From assembly GCA_019828595.1 (NCBI GenBank), contig JAHQRK010000043.1, positions 1-64,000 on the forward strand: a stretch of DNA of 64,000 nucleotides. The letters are read 5' to 3'. A program made the position numbers and the translations under genes. This stretch comes from Aphanomyces cochlioides (lineage: Eukaryota; Oomycota; Saprolegniomycetes; Saprolegniales; Verrucalvaceae). Below, in pieces: positions 26,763-38,800 of this stretch. Positions within the stretch are counted from its first letter, which is position 1. Each line of letters starts with the position of its first letter. Below the pieces are notes generated by a model. The model was given only the letters and a program-made list of their open reading frames with translations. It made no database searches and was not told where the DNA came from.

Positions 26763-26831
26763 AACTTGGAAAACAGAATATGGCAAAGTGGTCATTGAAC
26801 AGGAGATGAAGTGAGTGAGCCGTCAGCTCTC

Positions 26832-29800
26832 TCATGAAACGACGCTGTTAGGAATGATGTGTTGACGTAACCAGGGGTCCGAAGATAGATGCTTGAGCAC
26901 ATTGAATACCTTGGTGTATCCCTTCTTGAGAGGGAGATCAACCAGGAGCTGTTGTAGATGTAGCTTGATCAAAGAGGCAGCATGAATGGCAACTTCCATC
27001 GGACTCTTCGCTGTGAGGTCGGGTCGAAAGGTGCGATCGGCACGTTGGAGTCATATTTGATAATACACGCAGGCTCGGACAATCGGCCAGATCTTCAGAT
27101 AGCCACGGATGTAGTATCCATCGGACGGCTTGGGCGTCTCGTAGAACATTTCCAGACACGTGGACGGAAAGGAACACTCGAGCAGTCGCTGGATCGCCTT
27201 GAAGAAATACCAAACAGATTGACAATATCCACAAGAGAACAGGAAATGCTCGTACGTCTCATTGACACGACAGAAGACACACGTCGGCTTGGGGTCTTGG
27301 TACTGAAACAGATATTGCATGGCGTTGGCGCGGAGAAGGGTCTTGAAAATGAACTCTCCATATCGAGGGAGAATGTGGTCGGGTTGGAGGAAGGCGGCAA
27401 GTTGGGTAAGGCGCTTGGGGTCTTCGTAAAAGTTGGATGGCAGGTTGAGATGCTTGGTAGGAAGAATGGACGAGCTGGCAGCTGGAGAAGCTCTGATCTT
27501 AGCCGATTTCGAAGTCGCAAACGCCAACAAGATCGGACTCGAGTCAGGGTGTATCATCCAGTGCCATTCCATCCATTCAGAGCTTGGCGTCGGCAAGTGG
27601 AACACGGGAGCATCCTCTTCAGAAACAATCTCAAACAATCGTGATAACTTGGTCACCAAGATTGAGATCCATTGTTTCGTTGGAGGGACAAAATTGGCTT
27701 GGCGGCAGGCACGGTTGATTTTGTCGAACAAGATCGAAGCTGGCCAAACTCGCTGACACGGAGTCAACAAATGCGACAACTTCGTGATGTGAAGCGAAGC
27801 CAATACATTGGCTTGGTCTTGCGTCGATGTAGAGCACTGATCGTATAGGTCTTCGAGTCCAGGCAGATACGAGTTGTGCCAAAGGGGAACATCCAAAGAT
27901 GAGATGTGATTTGGACAGCCGTACGGAGTCCAGCGGGATTCAAACCAGCTACTCAATAAGGCTTTCCACTTGGAGTGATATTGGGATTCTTGTACAGTTG
28001 TCTGATGAATGCAGAAGAGCCATTCGCCAAGAGGAGATCTCGGGGGGAACCCCATGGATGAAAAGCCTTCTCGAGGAGAGTATAGCCCGGCGTAATCCAG
28101 GCGGACATGGCAGACTTGCGGGGTGGGGTGGTGATGGCTTGAATGCATCTGATCATGACAGAGCGGTTGTGTTGTTGCCATAAAGCAAGTGCATGGTGTA
28201 GGCCTAAGCCACCGGACTTCTTCGGCATGAATAGGATCTCCTTTTTGATCAAACGGAGGCCATGGACAGAGGAGGATGGGTTGATTTCTTCACCATGCAT
28301 AAATTGAAGCATGGCCTTGTCGATCTTTTTGGCCAGGTCTTTGTCGGCAGGGACAAAAGCCAGTTGGTACCATAACACAGGCAGACATATGCTGTGCAGG
28401 ATAGTGACTTTTCCGGCCATGGTTCGAGCCTTGTAGAGCCACAAAGACAAGCGAGCCACAAACTTCTCAAACACGTAATTGAAACGTGCCAATGGAGAAA
28501 GATTGGGCGCAACCAAGATACCAAGAGCCTTCACGGGACTGTCGGAAGTAACTTGTAGTGAGGCAAGGTTCCCATTCAACTGGCTGTAGGTCAGAATTTG
28601 GGTCTTGTCTACGTTGAGTCGGAAACCAGACTTGTCGCAAAAGGTTTGAACCAATGCAAGCTGCCGGTGGAGGCACGTCTCATTTGCCGCATAGAGTTGC
28701 GAGTCGTCGGCAAAGTAACTCCCAGTGTGGTAGCGATCCCCACACTTGATGCCATAGTTGGAGTGTTGCCGTAGGAGTTGGCACATCGGTTCCAAAGCGA
28801 TCACAAACAGAAGTGGCGACAGTGGATCACCTTGCAACACACCGCGTGAGATGTGAACTGGCTTGGACAAGAAGCCGTTCACCAAGATGCGAGACTTGCG
28901 GCCCGAGTACAGTACGCGAACCATGTCAACAAGGGTTTCGGGAAAGCCATAGTGACGGAGGACGCGGAGCAAGTACGCGTGGTCCACGCGATCAAAAGCT
29001 TTCTCAAAGTCAAGCAGTGCCACCATCGAGGACGGACTGTGTAGTTTGATGTGGTGCAGCATGTCATCCAGTCGTGTAATATTGGTTTGGATATTGCTTC
29101 GACGGATAAAGCCTTGCTGGTCCGGGTGGATGATGTGTCGAATGTGGCGCTGGAGTCGATAAGCCAGAATACTCGTCAGGATTTTCACATCCGTGTTGAG
29201 TAGGCTAATGGGCCGATAGTTCTTGGCCTGTGACTTGGGGCCTTTCTTGTGCAGCAACACCAGCGTACTGACAAGTTGCATGGGAGTCAAGCGAGGGTGA
29301 GAATGGAGCTGGTGTGTGAATAGCAGCTCCAATACCAACGACCACTTGTGAGGTGCAAGTTTGAGGACTTCGAATGGCAGAGCGTTGGGACCTGGCGCTG
29401 AGTTCGAACTGCTGTGTCGAATAGCATGATAGAACTCGTTGGCGCGCAAGGGAGCCGACAGCTCTTTCTGGGCTTGCTCTGGCAGTTGCTTGTGTCGAGT
29501 CAATGGGGTCAGAAGTGACGACACTTCGTCTCCAGATCGCTGCACGTCGGGAGCTGCAAACAAGTCCTTGTAGTAGTCGACCAGGACATCAGACATGCCT
29601 TGTTGATTGGAGACAACATTTCCATTGACATCCACCAACTCTTTGAAGACTGTCTTCTTCAAGGGGGTAGGGACAGGGGACATGAAGTGGAACTTGGACG
29701 AGCGCTCTGCTTTGTACAAGTGAAGTTGGAACGCCTGGTCTTGACGAAACTGCTTGTCTCGATCTTGCAGCTCGTGAATTTGCTTTTGAAGGTCTCGCAC

Positions 29801-30886
29801 TCGATCCACCAGCACTGAATCTTGACGCATGTTGGGGACTTGCAAAAGCGAAGCGATCTCGACAGCTAACTTCTTCAACGGCAGACGTTGTTTCTCCAAT
29901 CGTTGAGAATGGTATTCTTTGAGTTGGGAGCGGATATCATTGACCAGCATGTCGTAGGCCTTGGAGATATTGTGGAATGTTGGAGACTTGTCCAAAAATC
30001 GATCCAGACATCCATGAACAATCTCGGCCGCTCGTGGTAGACGAAGTAGCCAAGTTGGAGCTTTCCATGATCCAGAGCCATGGCGCAATGTTTGACGCTT
30101 TGTGATGATACGACAAGCCACGTGGTCAGCCTGTGGAACGTGTGGCATGTGCGTCGCCTTCCAATGACGAAGACCCGCCAAGGTGGACGAACAAAAGATG
30201 TAGTCAAGTCGGTTGGTGAGTGTGGGACTTGTGAAGGTTCTTGCCACGGGGTTTTGACGGCGAAACAGATCCACCAGAGACAAACTGTGCATCCATTGTT
30301 CCAGTTGAAGGGTGCCGGCCATGGTGGAGGTACTGGGTCTCAACGAATCCAAATCTTTGTTGAGAGTGCAGTTGAAATCTCCTCCAACAATGTGGAGCGC
30401 ATGTGGAGGAAAGTCGCGTGGCAATTCTTCGAAGTAACTTGCTCGTTGTTGGAAGGCTGCCGGCGCATAGATATTGTGGAGAACGACTGTCAGTGGACCC
30501 AGAGTACATCGCACTTGTAGATAACGACCACGAAGCACTGGGTTGTCATGAGGGACTTGAGTGGCGTTCTTCAAAGGAGAGTGAGGATGTATCAACGTAG
30601 CCAGACCTCCAGTGGCTGGCGACGTGGATACTTCAGGGTAAATAGGCTCTTCAAAGAACAAAGAGCCTTCGTGGTTTGTGATGCGTTGCCAATGGAACGC
30701 AACACGGTCGTGGAGACTTGGCGTGCGGAAACGGGTTTCTTGGATAAAGGAAACGTCGTGAACACTTGATAGTTTGTCGAGGATGTACCGATGACTGTTG
30801 GAGAAGCCATTGGTGTTGAGGGAGATGATTTGTGGGTCCCAGTCCACGAGTTCAGTTGGGACATCGGAGAAGTTGTTGTCACTCAT
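26832..30886 (-). pseudogene. LINE copy 1 ORF2 (endonuclease-reverse transcriptase), frameshifted and truncated
   Basis: This would encode the 1351-residue replication protein described at copy 2. Endonuclease and reverse transcriptase domains are intact up to about residue 970. One A is missing between 27969 and 27970 relative to the other copies, which shifts the frame and ends the protein at 27953. Reading resumes in the right frame (track open 28181-27051) but meets a second lesion: a Trp codon has become TGA at 27051-27053, 73 codons before the normal stop at 26832. The zinc-finger region is present with an extra Cys (SCGYCQSVW, where others have Gly or Asp). ATG at 30886 is chosen; a GTG lies one codon upstream. 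Confidence 0.92.
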
Positions 30887-30964
30887 CACGAGTACAGATG
30901 AAAATGAGTAGAATGGAGGGGTCAGAGGGGAGGTTGAAATGGATTGAAGCAGGGGATAGAAGCC

Positions 30965-33900
30965 TTAGAGTTGATCGTCCTCCAAATCGAGGGGATCAAT
31001 TTCGTCGGCGTTCATGGAGTGGTGAGCTTTGCTGCAGAGCTCGTCGATGTGGTAATTGTTGGTGATGCTTTTGAGCATCGAGATGGCCGACAAGACGGGA
31101 GCCGGCAAAGTGAACTTCTCGAGATTGTCGCTGAAGTTTTCGATCAAAGCAAACAGCGACCAGTCCGTCAAGCAGTTGGTGTCAGGCAATCTTGTTGCTT
31201 CTTTGTTCAATAGAACAGTCAGTGCCTCCGAGTTTGTGTAGAGGTCTGGGGCCCGATTTGAGAGGAATAAGTCAATCGTAGCAAGTGCAAAGAGGATGCG
31301 CTTGATCTCTGGTATGTCCGTGGTCAATTCTTCCAAGATTTCTGACGGGTGAATCTTGTATTGAGCCATGAAGTTGACGTGATGTTTGTAGTTGTGAGGC
31401 TTGCCTTGAGCTTTTAACAAAGCCATCTTGCGCTCAATAGTCTTGGTTGCAACAAGTGACTGAAACAAACTGAGGTCTTCATCTTGTGCGTACATAGCAT
31501 GTGCAACCAGCTGAGGGTCATCTCGCAAAATGCGTTGACATTCGGTGATACTGCCTTCGACTTTCTTATCTCGAATGATCTTCTTCGCCAATTCGAGGTG
31601 GGCTGCAGCAGACTTGTTAAGTCGTTGTTTCTTCGCTTTGCCTTTGGTCTTTTTCGGGCGTGGCGCACTTGAATCTTCCAATACAATTCGAGGCACTGCA
31701 AAGTCTTCAAACGAGAGTTCCACGTCGTCTTCTTCGAGGATATGAAAACGGTTGGATGTCGGCAGGGGATCCAAACGTGGGGACGAAGGCAAAGTACGTT
31801 TTGGAGCTGGTCCAGACCGGTAGCCCGTTACCAATTGAAGGTCCAGCGAGTTCTTGGGCTGCTCACTTGGTGGAGCAAGAGCGGGCGATTCGTTGGTAGA
31901 CATTTCCACATCTTCTTGTTGTTTGTCTTGTCCATTGTTGTTAGGGGGATCGCTGTCACCAGACATATCGACATCAGAGCCATGAGAAGGAGCTGTTGGC
32001 TGTGGTTGTTCATCTTGACCATCTCCAGATGCCTCAGTTGAGTCGGCCTCGCCTTCCGCATTTGTTCCAGGGTCTTGGTCATGATCGCCTCCATCATGTT
32101 CAGGTTCTTTTTCTCCTGACGGAGGAGATTTTGCCGCTGCCTTGGCCGCTTTTGCCTTCGCTTTTTCAGCCTTGGCCTCTGCACGTCGTGAAACAATCGA
32201 CGGAGGCAATGTCTTGTTCAGAGCAGTGATCTTGTGCTGAAACACGACGACAAAAGGCTGACCCGACGGATCCGTAATGGTGATTTCGCGTAGTGCGTCG
32301 CCGGATTTTGGCACCAACACTGCTGGAGGCGCAGGCGACTTGAAAATGACTCTCAAATGCGGCGACTTGATGTTCTGACCAGCAGTAGGGTTGAATGCTG
32401 CTATCACTGACTTGGTCAATGCAGCCATTTTCTTGACAATTGCCTTGGCCATCGAAGGGTGACTGACCTTGTTGAACGTAACATAGTAGTTGTTGCCATA
32501 ACGCGAGTACTTGGGAACCAGGAAATCTTTGCCACCAAGTCGAAACGTTGTGCCTCCCATTTCCACGCACGTAGACAAGTTGTAACTTGAGATCACAATG
32601 GTCTGTGGGTTCTTCTTGTGGATCAAAATGTTCGGAAATTTGGAGCCCCATAACGAACCAGGATTTTCCTTGACAAATGATCGCAGATGACTTTTTCGGA
32701 CCAGTCCTTGTAGGCTTCGCCCAACTTGACTGTGAGCTCGTACACTTGGGACTGGGGAGTGAGCAAAATGTTTTCAATGAAGGCGTCCATGTCACCAGAG
32801 TCTTTGTAGAATGCGTCCGCCATGGCCTCGCATCGCGCAATATCGTCATCGGCAATAGCATGAGCACCAGTGTTGCGATGTTTCGCGCCTTTGGGGGCAT
32901 TGCCTTGCTTGGAATCTTTCTTGGACGAAGCTGAATCCTTGCCGGGAGTCTTTTGCGTCCATGGATTGGCCTTTTCAGCGTTTTGTTGCTCTTGATCGCC
33001 TTGTATTTTGTCTGCCGCGGAAGGAGGGTCAACAGCGCCATTTCCTTGAGCAACGGATTTGTCGACAATGTCTTGATTTGACTGGTCATTGTCATTGTTT
33101 GTCGATTGTTCCTCTTGAATAACTTCTCCAGGAGTATCACACGGCTTCGCTTGGCCGTTAATGTCGCCTGACCCATCCACCTCCGAGTGAATTTGAGTAT
33201 TTCCCTCGTCGGTTAAGGCCTCGGTTTCAGTAGAATCCTTCCCCTCGGCGTCTCCAGAGACCATATCCACGTCCTCTTGAGATTTTTCTTCTTCCTCTCC
33301 CGTTCTAGGAGGCTCAGCACAGGGGGCGACGCGGTTGGTGGCTGCTGGCTCAGTCCCATTGGTCACGAGAAAGGCCGGGGCCAGACCCCCAGTGACAGGG
33401 GTAGAAGGGGAATCCATGCCATCCCCGCAGCACGGTGACTGGGGTACACCATTGCTCCGGCGAGAACCCAAATCGGGATACCGCCCCCGCCCCTCCGAAG
33501 AGGCCCCTGGGGGGAAGTAGACAGAACCGCAGGGTGTGCCCATAGGGGGGGCCCTCGTAGCCTCTAAGGCTGGCATGGACCCCGTTTTCTCGCCGCCTTC
33601 ACTGGGGATCGACTCCAATTGGAGTCCAGGGAAGCAGCCACCACAGGCACAAGGCCCCAGTGGTTCGCCCTCCTGAGTGAGGGCTTCGCTAGACAAGTTA
33701 ACGACAGTGGTCTGGGGGTCAACCACTGACCCACTGAGGTTGACCCCTCCTGGAACTCCGGCGAGTGGAGCACCAGGTGAAGCGCTGGTGGAGCGAGACG
33801 CAGATTGGTCTCCAGAGACGCTGTTGGGGTCGAACTCGACCTCCACTTCGGCCCTAGGGTTAGGTGTAGAGACATTACTCACACCACTTCCGCCATCCTG

Positions 33901-34002
33901 ATTGGACGACGAAAGTGGGTGAGGTGATACAATACCTGGAATGATGGTGACTCCGTGAGTGTTGGTCTCACGGAGCTCGGAACAGCTGTTGGCGTTGGAC
34001 AT
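30965..34002 (-). pseudogene. LINE copy 1 ORF1 (gag-like), one-base frameshift
   Basis: This is the same protein as the intact ORF1 of copy 2. A single T is missing at about 32678-32679 (GACAAATGATC where copies 2 and 5 have GACAAATTGATC). That splits it into an N-terminal part ending at 32623 and an in-register C-terminal part open down to 30965. The native start is taken as the ATG at 34002, the first inside the element. An in-frame ATG further upstream at 34080 comes from flanking satellite and adds 26 residues. Apart from the frameshift the protein is nearly identical to copies 2 and 5, so the lesion is recent. Confidence 0.9.
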
Positions 34003-34042
34003 TTTGAGCGCGGCGGCACTTGATAACTTCTTGACTTGAGGG

Positions 34043-34056
34043 GTACGAGGCAAATT
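34043..34056 (-). promoter_or_regulatory. 5'-end partner of the 14-nt terminal complementarity (copy 1)
   Basis: In sense orientation AATTTGCCTCGTAC occupies about nucleotides 8-21 of the element. It is perfectly complementary to the motif in the 3' UTR at 26738-26751. The match does not extend on either side, so it is a discrete 14-nt block. Equivalents lie at 43078-43091 (copy 2) and 62605-62618 (copy 5). Confidence 0.8.
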
Positions 34057-34063
34057 CGGAAGT

Positions 34064-34077
34064 TGGAGAAAAAGTGG
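34064..34077. repeat. Right target-site duplication of LINE copy 1
   Basis: TGGAGAAAAAGTGG is normal satellite sequence and pairs with 26672-26685 at the other end of the element (two mismatches). It shows that copy 1 integrated after the GTGG that precedes CATCG in the monomer. Confidence 0.75.
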
Positions 34078-35718
34078 CATTGAGATGCATTTTGTGGGGT
34101 ATGATTGGGACTATCGCGTGTTGATTTCGGACCAAGTTGATGCTTGGTCGTCCACCACACGAGCATGACACCTTTCAAACATGCCAGACGTGGCGAGTGG
34201 GTATCTCGATGGGGTCGAGATGTGCATGTGGCACGTGGGTACCAAAAGTGGAGAAAAAGTGGCATCGAGATGCATTTTGTGGGGTATGATTGGGACTATC
34301 GCGTGTTGATTTCGGACCAAGTTGATGCTTGGTCGTCCACCACACGAGCATGACACCTTTCAAACATGCCAGACGTGGCGAGTGGGTATCTCGATGGGGT
34401 CGAGATGTGCATGTGGCACGTGGGTACCAAAAGTGGAGAAAAAGTGGCATCGAGATGCATTTTGTGGGGTATGATTGGGACTATCGCGTGTTGATTTCGG
34501 ACCAAGTTGATGCTTGGTCGTCCACCACACGAGCATGACACCTTTCAAACATGCCAGACGTGGCGAGTGGGTATCTCGATGGGGTCGAGATGTGCATGTG
34601 GCACGTGGGTACCAAAAGTGGAGAAAAAGTGGCATCGAGATGCATTTTGTGGGGTATGATTGGGACTATCGCGTGTTGATTTCGGACCAAGTTGATGCTT
34701 GGTCGTCCACCACACGAGCATGACACCTTTCAAACATGCCAGACGTGGCGAGTGGGTATCTCGATGGGGTCGAGATGTGCATGTGGCACGTGGGTACCAA
34801 AAGTGGAGAAAAAGTGGCATCGAGATGCATTTTGTGGGGTATGATTTGGACTATCGCGTGTTGATTTCGGACCAAGTTGATGCTTGGTCGTCCACCACAC
34901 GAGCATGACACCTTTCAAACATGCCAGACGTGGCGAGTGGGTATCTCGATGGGGTCGAGATGTGCATGTGGCACGTGGGTACCAAAAGTGGAGAAAAAGT
35001 GGCATCGAGATGCATTTTGTGGGGTATGATTGGGACTATCGCGTGTTGATTTCGGACCAAGTTGATGCTTGGTCGTCCACCACACGAGCATGACACCTTT
35101 CAAACATGCCAGACGTGGCGAGTGGGTATCTCGATGGGGTCGAGATGTGCATGTGGCACGTGGGTACCAAAAGTGGAGAAAAAGTGGCATCGAGATGCAT
35201 TTTGTGGGGTATGATTGGGACTATCGCGTGTTGATTTCGGACCAAGTTGATGCTTGGTCGTCCACCACACGAGCATGACACCTTTCAAACATGCCAGACG
35301 TGGCGAGTGGGTATCTCGATGGGGTCGAGATGTGCATGTGGCACGTGGGTACCAAAAGTGGAGAAAAAGTGGCATCGAGATGCATTTTGTGGGGTATGAT
35401 TGGGACTATCGCGTGTTGATTTCGGACCAAGTTGATGCTTGGTCGTCCACCACACGAGCATGACACCTTTCAAACATGCCAGACGTGGCGAGTGGGTATC
35501 TCGATGGGGTCGAGATGTGCATGTGGCACGTGGGTACCAAAAGTGGAGAAAAAGTGGCATCGAGATGCATTTTGTGGGGTATGATTGGGACTATCGCGTG
35601 TTGATTTCGGACCAAGTTGATGCTTGGTCGTCCACCACACGAGCATGACACCTTTCAAACATGCCAGACGTGGCGAGTGGGTATCTCGATGGGGTCGAGA
35701 TGTGCATGTGGCACGTGG
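34064..35718. repeat. Satellite block 2, about 9 monomers
   Basis: These are the same 185-bp units as block 1, but about eight of nine carry GATTGGGAC where most units of block 1 read GATTTGGAC. The first unit has a private change, CATTGAG for CATCGAG, at about 34079-34085. The same private change is found beside copy 2 at about 43114-43120. The block ends inside a unit at ...GCACGTGG, where copy 2 begins. No gene is seen. Confidence 0.95.
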
Positions 35719-35864
35719 TTAAATGAGTTGTATTAACCTTATTTTTGAGCAAAGGCCCTAATGACTTACTAATTTGCCTCGTACTGTATAAATAGAACTT
35801 GGAAAACAGAATATGGCAAAGTGGTCATTGAACAGGAGATGAAGTGGTGAGCCGTCATGCTCAC
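35719..35864 (-). other. 3' UTR of LINE copy 2
   Basis: The 146-nt tail contains a 6-bp perfect stem (GTGAGC / GCTCAC, 6-nt loop) immediately after the ORF2 stop, the 14-nt motif complementary to the 5' end at 35771-35784, and the TTAA terminus. The stem variant matches copy 5 and differs from copies 1 and 3. Confidence 0.8.
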
Positions 35865-38800
35865 TCATGAAACGACGCTGTCAGGAATGATGTGTTGACG
35901 TAACCAGGGGTCCGAAGATAGATGCTTGAGCACATTGAATACCTTGGTGTATCCCTTCTTGAGAGGGAGATCAACCAGGAGCTGTTGTAGATGTAGCTTG
36001 ATCAAAGAGGCAGCATGAATGGCAACTTCCATCGGACTCTTCGCTGTGAGGTCGGGTCGAAAGGTGCGATCGGCACGTTGGAGCCATATTTGATAATACA
36101 CGCAGGCTCGGACAATCGGCCAGATCTTCAGATAGCCACGGATGTAGTATCCATCGGACGGCTTGGGCGTCTCGTAGAACATTTCCAGACACGTGGACGG
36201 AAAGGAACACTCGAGCAGTCGCTGGATTGTCTTGAAGGAATACCAAACAGATTGACCATATCCACAAGAGAACAGGAAATGCTCGTACGTCTCATTGACA
36301 CGACAGAAGACACACGTCGACTTGGGGTCTTGGTACTGAAACAGATATTGCATGGCGTTGGCGCGGAGAAGGGTCTTGAAAATGAACTCTCCATATCGAG
36401 GGAGAATGTGGTCGGGTTGGAGGAAGGCGGCAAGTTGGGTAAGGCGCTTGGGGTCTTCGTAAAAGTTGGATGGCAGGTTGAGATGCTTGGTAGGAAGAAT
36501 GGACGAGCTGACAGCTGGAGAAGCTCTGATCTTAGCCGATTTCGAAGTCGCAAGCGCCAACAAGATCGGACTCGAGTCAGGGTGAATCATCCAGTGCCAT
36601 TCCATCCATTCAGAGCTTGGCGTCGGCAAGTGGAACACGGGAGCATCCTCTTCAGAAACAATCTCAAACAATCGTGATAACTTGGTCACCAAGATTGAGA
36701 TCCATTGTTTCGTTGGAGGGACAAAATTGGCTTGGCGGCAGGCACGGTTGATTTTGTCGAACAAGATCGAAGCTGGCCAAACTCGCTGACACGGAGTCAA
36801 CAAATGCGACAACTTCGTGATGTGAAGCGAAGCCAATACATTGGCTTGGTCTTGCGTCGATGTAGAGCACTAATCGTATAGGTCTTCGAGTCCAGGCAGA
36901 TACGAGTTGTGCCAAAGGGGAACATCCAAAGATGAGATGTGATTTGGACAGCCGTACGGAGTCCAGCGGGATTCAAACCAGCTACTCAATAAGGCTTTCC
37001 ACATTGGAGTGATATTGGGATTCTTGTACAGTTGTCTGATGAATGCAGAAGAGCCATTTGCCAAGAGGAGATCTCGGGGGGAACCCCATGGATGAAAAGC
37101 CTTCTCGAGGAGAGTATAGCCCGGCGTAATCCAGGCGGACATGGCAGACTTGCGGGGTGGGGTGGTGATGGCTTGAATGCATCTGATCATGACAGAGCGG
37201 TTGTGTTGTTGCCATAAAGCAAGTGCATGGTGTAGGCCTAAGCCACCGGACTTCTTCGGCATGAATAGGATCTCCTTTTTGATCAAACGGAGGCCATGGA
37301 CAGAGGAGGATGGGTTGATTTCTTCACCATGCATAAATTGAAGCATGGCCTTGTCGATCTTTTTGGCCAGGTCTTTGTCGGCAGGGACAAAAGCCAGTTG
37401 GTACCATAACACAGGCAGACATATGCTGTGCAGGATAGTGACTTTTCCGGCCATGGTTCGAGCCTTGTAGAGCCACAAAGACAAGCGAGCCACAAACTTC
37501 TCAAACACGTAATTGAAACGTGCCAATGGAGAAAGATTGGGCGCAACCAAGATACCAAGAGCCTTCACGGGACTGTCGGAAGTAACTTGTAGTGAGGCAA
37601 GGTTCCCATTCAACTGGCTGTAGGTCAGAATTTGGGTCTTGTCTACGTTGAGTCGGAAACCAGACTTGTCGCAAAAGGTTTGAACCAATGCAAGCTGCCG
37701 GTGGAGGCACGTCTCATTTGCCGCATAGAGTTGCGAGTCGTCGGCAAAGTAACTCCCAGTGTGGTAGCGATCCCCACACTTGATGCCATAGTTGGAGTGT
37801 TGCCGTAGGAGTTGGCACATCGGTTCCAAAGCGATCACAAACAGAAGTGGCGACAGTGGATCACCTTGCAACACACCGCGTGAGATGTGAACTGGCTTGG
37901 ACAAGAAGCCGTTCACCAAGATGCGAGACTTGCGGCCCGAGTACAGTACGCGAACCATGTCAACAAAGGTTTCGGGAAAGCCATAGTGACGGAGGACGCG
38001 GAGCAAGTACGCGTGGTCCACGCGATCAAAAGCTTTCTCAAAGTCAAGCAGTGCCACCATCGAGGACGGACTGTGTAGTTTGATGTGGTGCAGCATGTCA
38101 TCCAGTCGTGCAATATTGGTTTGGATATTGCTTCGACGGATAAAGCCTTGCTGGTCCGGGTGGATGATGTGTCGAATGTGGCGCTGGAGTCGATAAGCCA
38201 GAATACTCGTCAGGATTTTCACATCCGTGTTGAGTAGGCTAATGGGCCGATAGTTCTTGGCCTGTGACTTGGGGCCTTTCTTGTGCAGCAACACCAGCGT
38301 ACTGACAAGTTGCATGGGAGTAAAGCGAGGGTGAGAATGGAGCTGGTGTGTGAATAGCAGCTCCAATACCAACGACCACTTGTGAGGTGCAAGTTTGAGG
38401 ACTTCGAATGGCAGAGCGTTGGGACCTGGCGCTGAGTTCGAACTGCTGTGTCGAATAGCATGATAGAACTCGTTGGCGCGCAAGGGAGCCGACAGCTCTT
38501 TCTGGGCTTGCTCTGGCAGTTGCTTGTGTCGAGTCAATGGGGTCAGAAATGACGACACTTCGTCTCCAGATCGCTGCACCTCGGGAGCTGCAAACAAGTC
38601 CTTGTAGTAGTCGACCAGGACGTCAGACATGCCTTGTTGATTGGAGACAACATTTCCATTGACATCCACCAACTCTTTGAAGACTGTCTTCTTCAAGGGG
38701 GTAGGGACAGGAGACATGAAGTGGAACTTGGACGAGCGCTCTGCTTCGTACAAGTGAAGTTGGAACGCCTGGTCTTGACGAAACTGCTTGTCTCGATCTT

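Larger units (their letters stand above)
26686..26831 (-). other. 3' UTR of LINE copy 1
   Basis: The 146-nt tail after the ORF2 stop has the same length in all seven copies that show it. In sense order it contains an imperfect stem-loop at the stop codon, a stretch whose complement reads TATAAATAG, a 14-nt motif complementary to the 5' end of the element, one TTAGGG, and a terminus ending CATTTAA. The retained length and 3' terminus suggest that the reverse transcriptase recognises this region, as is known for many LINEs; that is inference here. Confidence 0.8.
26686..34063 (-). mobile_element. LINE copy 1, full-length non-LTR retrotransposon (about 7.38 kb)
   Basis: This minus-strand element contains, in sense order, a 61-nt 5' UTR, ORF1, a 78-nt spacer, ORF2 and a 146-nt 3' UTR ending in TTAA. 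It has no long terminal repeats and no poly(A) tail. A 14-bp satellite-derived duplication flanks it (two mismatches), as expected from target-primed reverse transcription. ORF1 carries a one-base deletion; ORF2 carries a one-base deletion and one nonsense change. It is therefore a recently inactivated copy. The endonuclease and reverse transcriptase motifs place it among APE-type LINEs; I cannot assign the clade by eye. Confidence 0.95.

Noticed and set aside
26982..27644. Opposite-strand open frames inside the LINEs (for example 220 codons on the plus strand)
   Set aside because: They are antisense shadows of ORF2, carry no recognisable domain and recur at the same place in each copy.
26686..34063. 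LTR retrotransposon or DNA transposon
   Set aside because: There are no terminal direct repeats, no protease, integrase or transposase, and the 14-nt inverted pair is internal to the ends. APE endonuclease and reverse transcriptase with variable-length duplications fit a LINE.
35865..36800. RNase H domain at the C-terminus of ORF2
   Set aside because: I found no RNase H catalytic pattern. The C-terminal part is explained by the zf-RVT-like finger and a downstream helical region.
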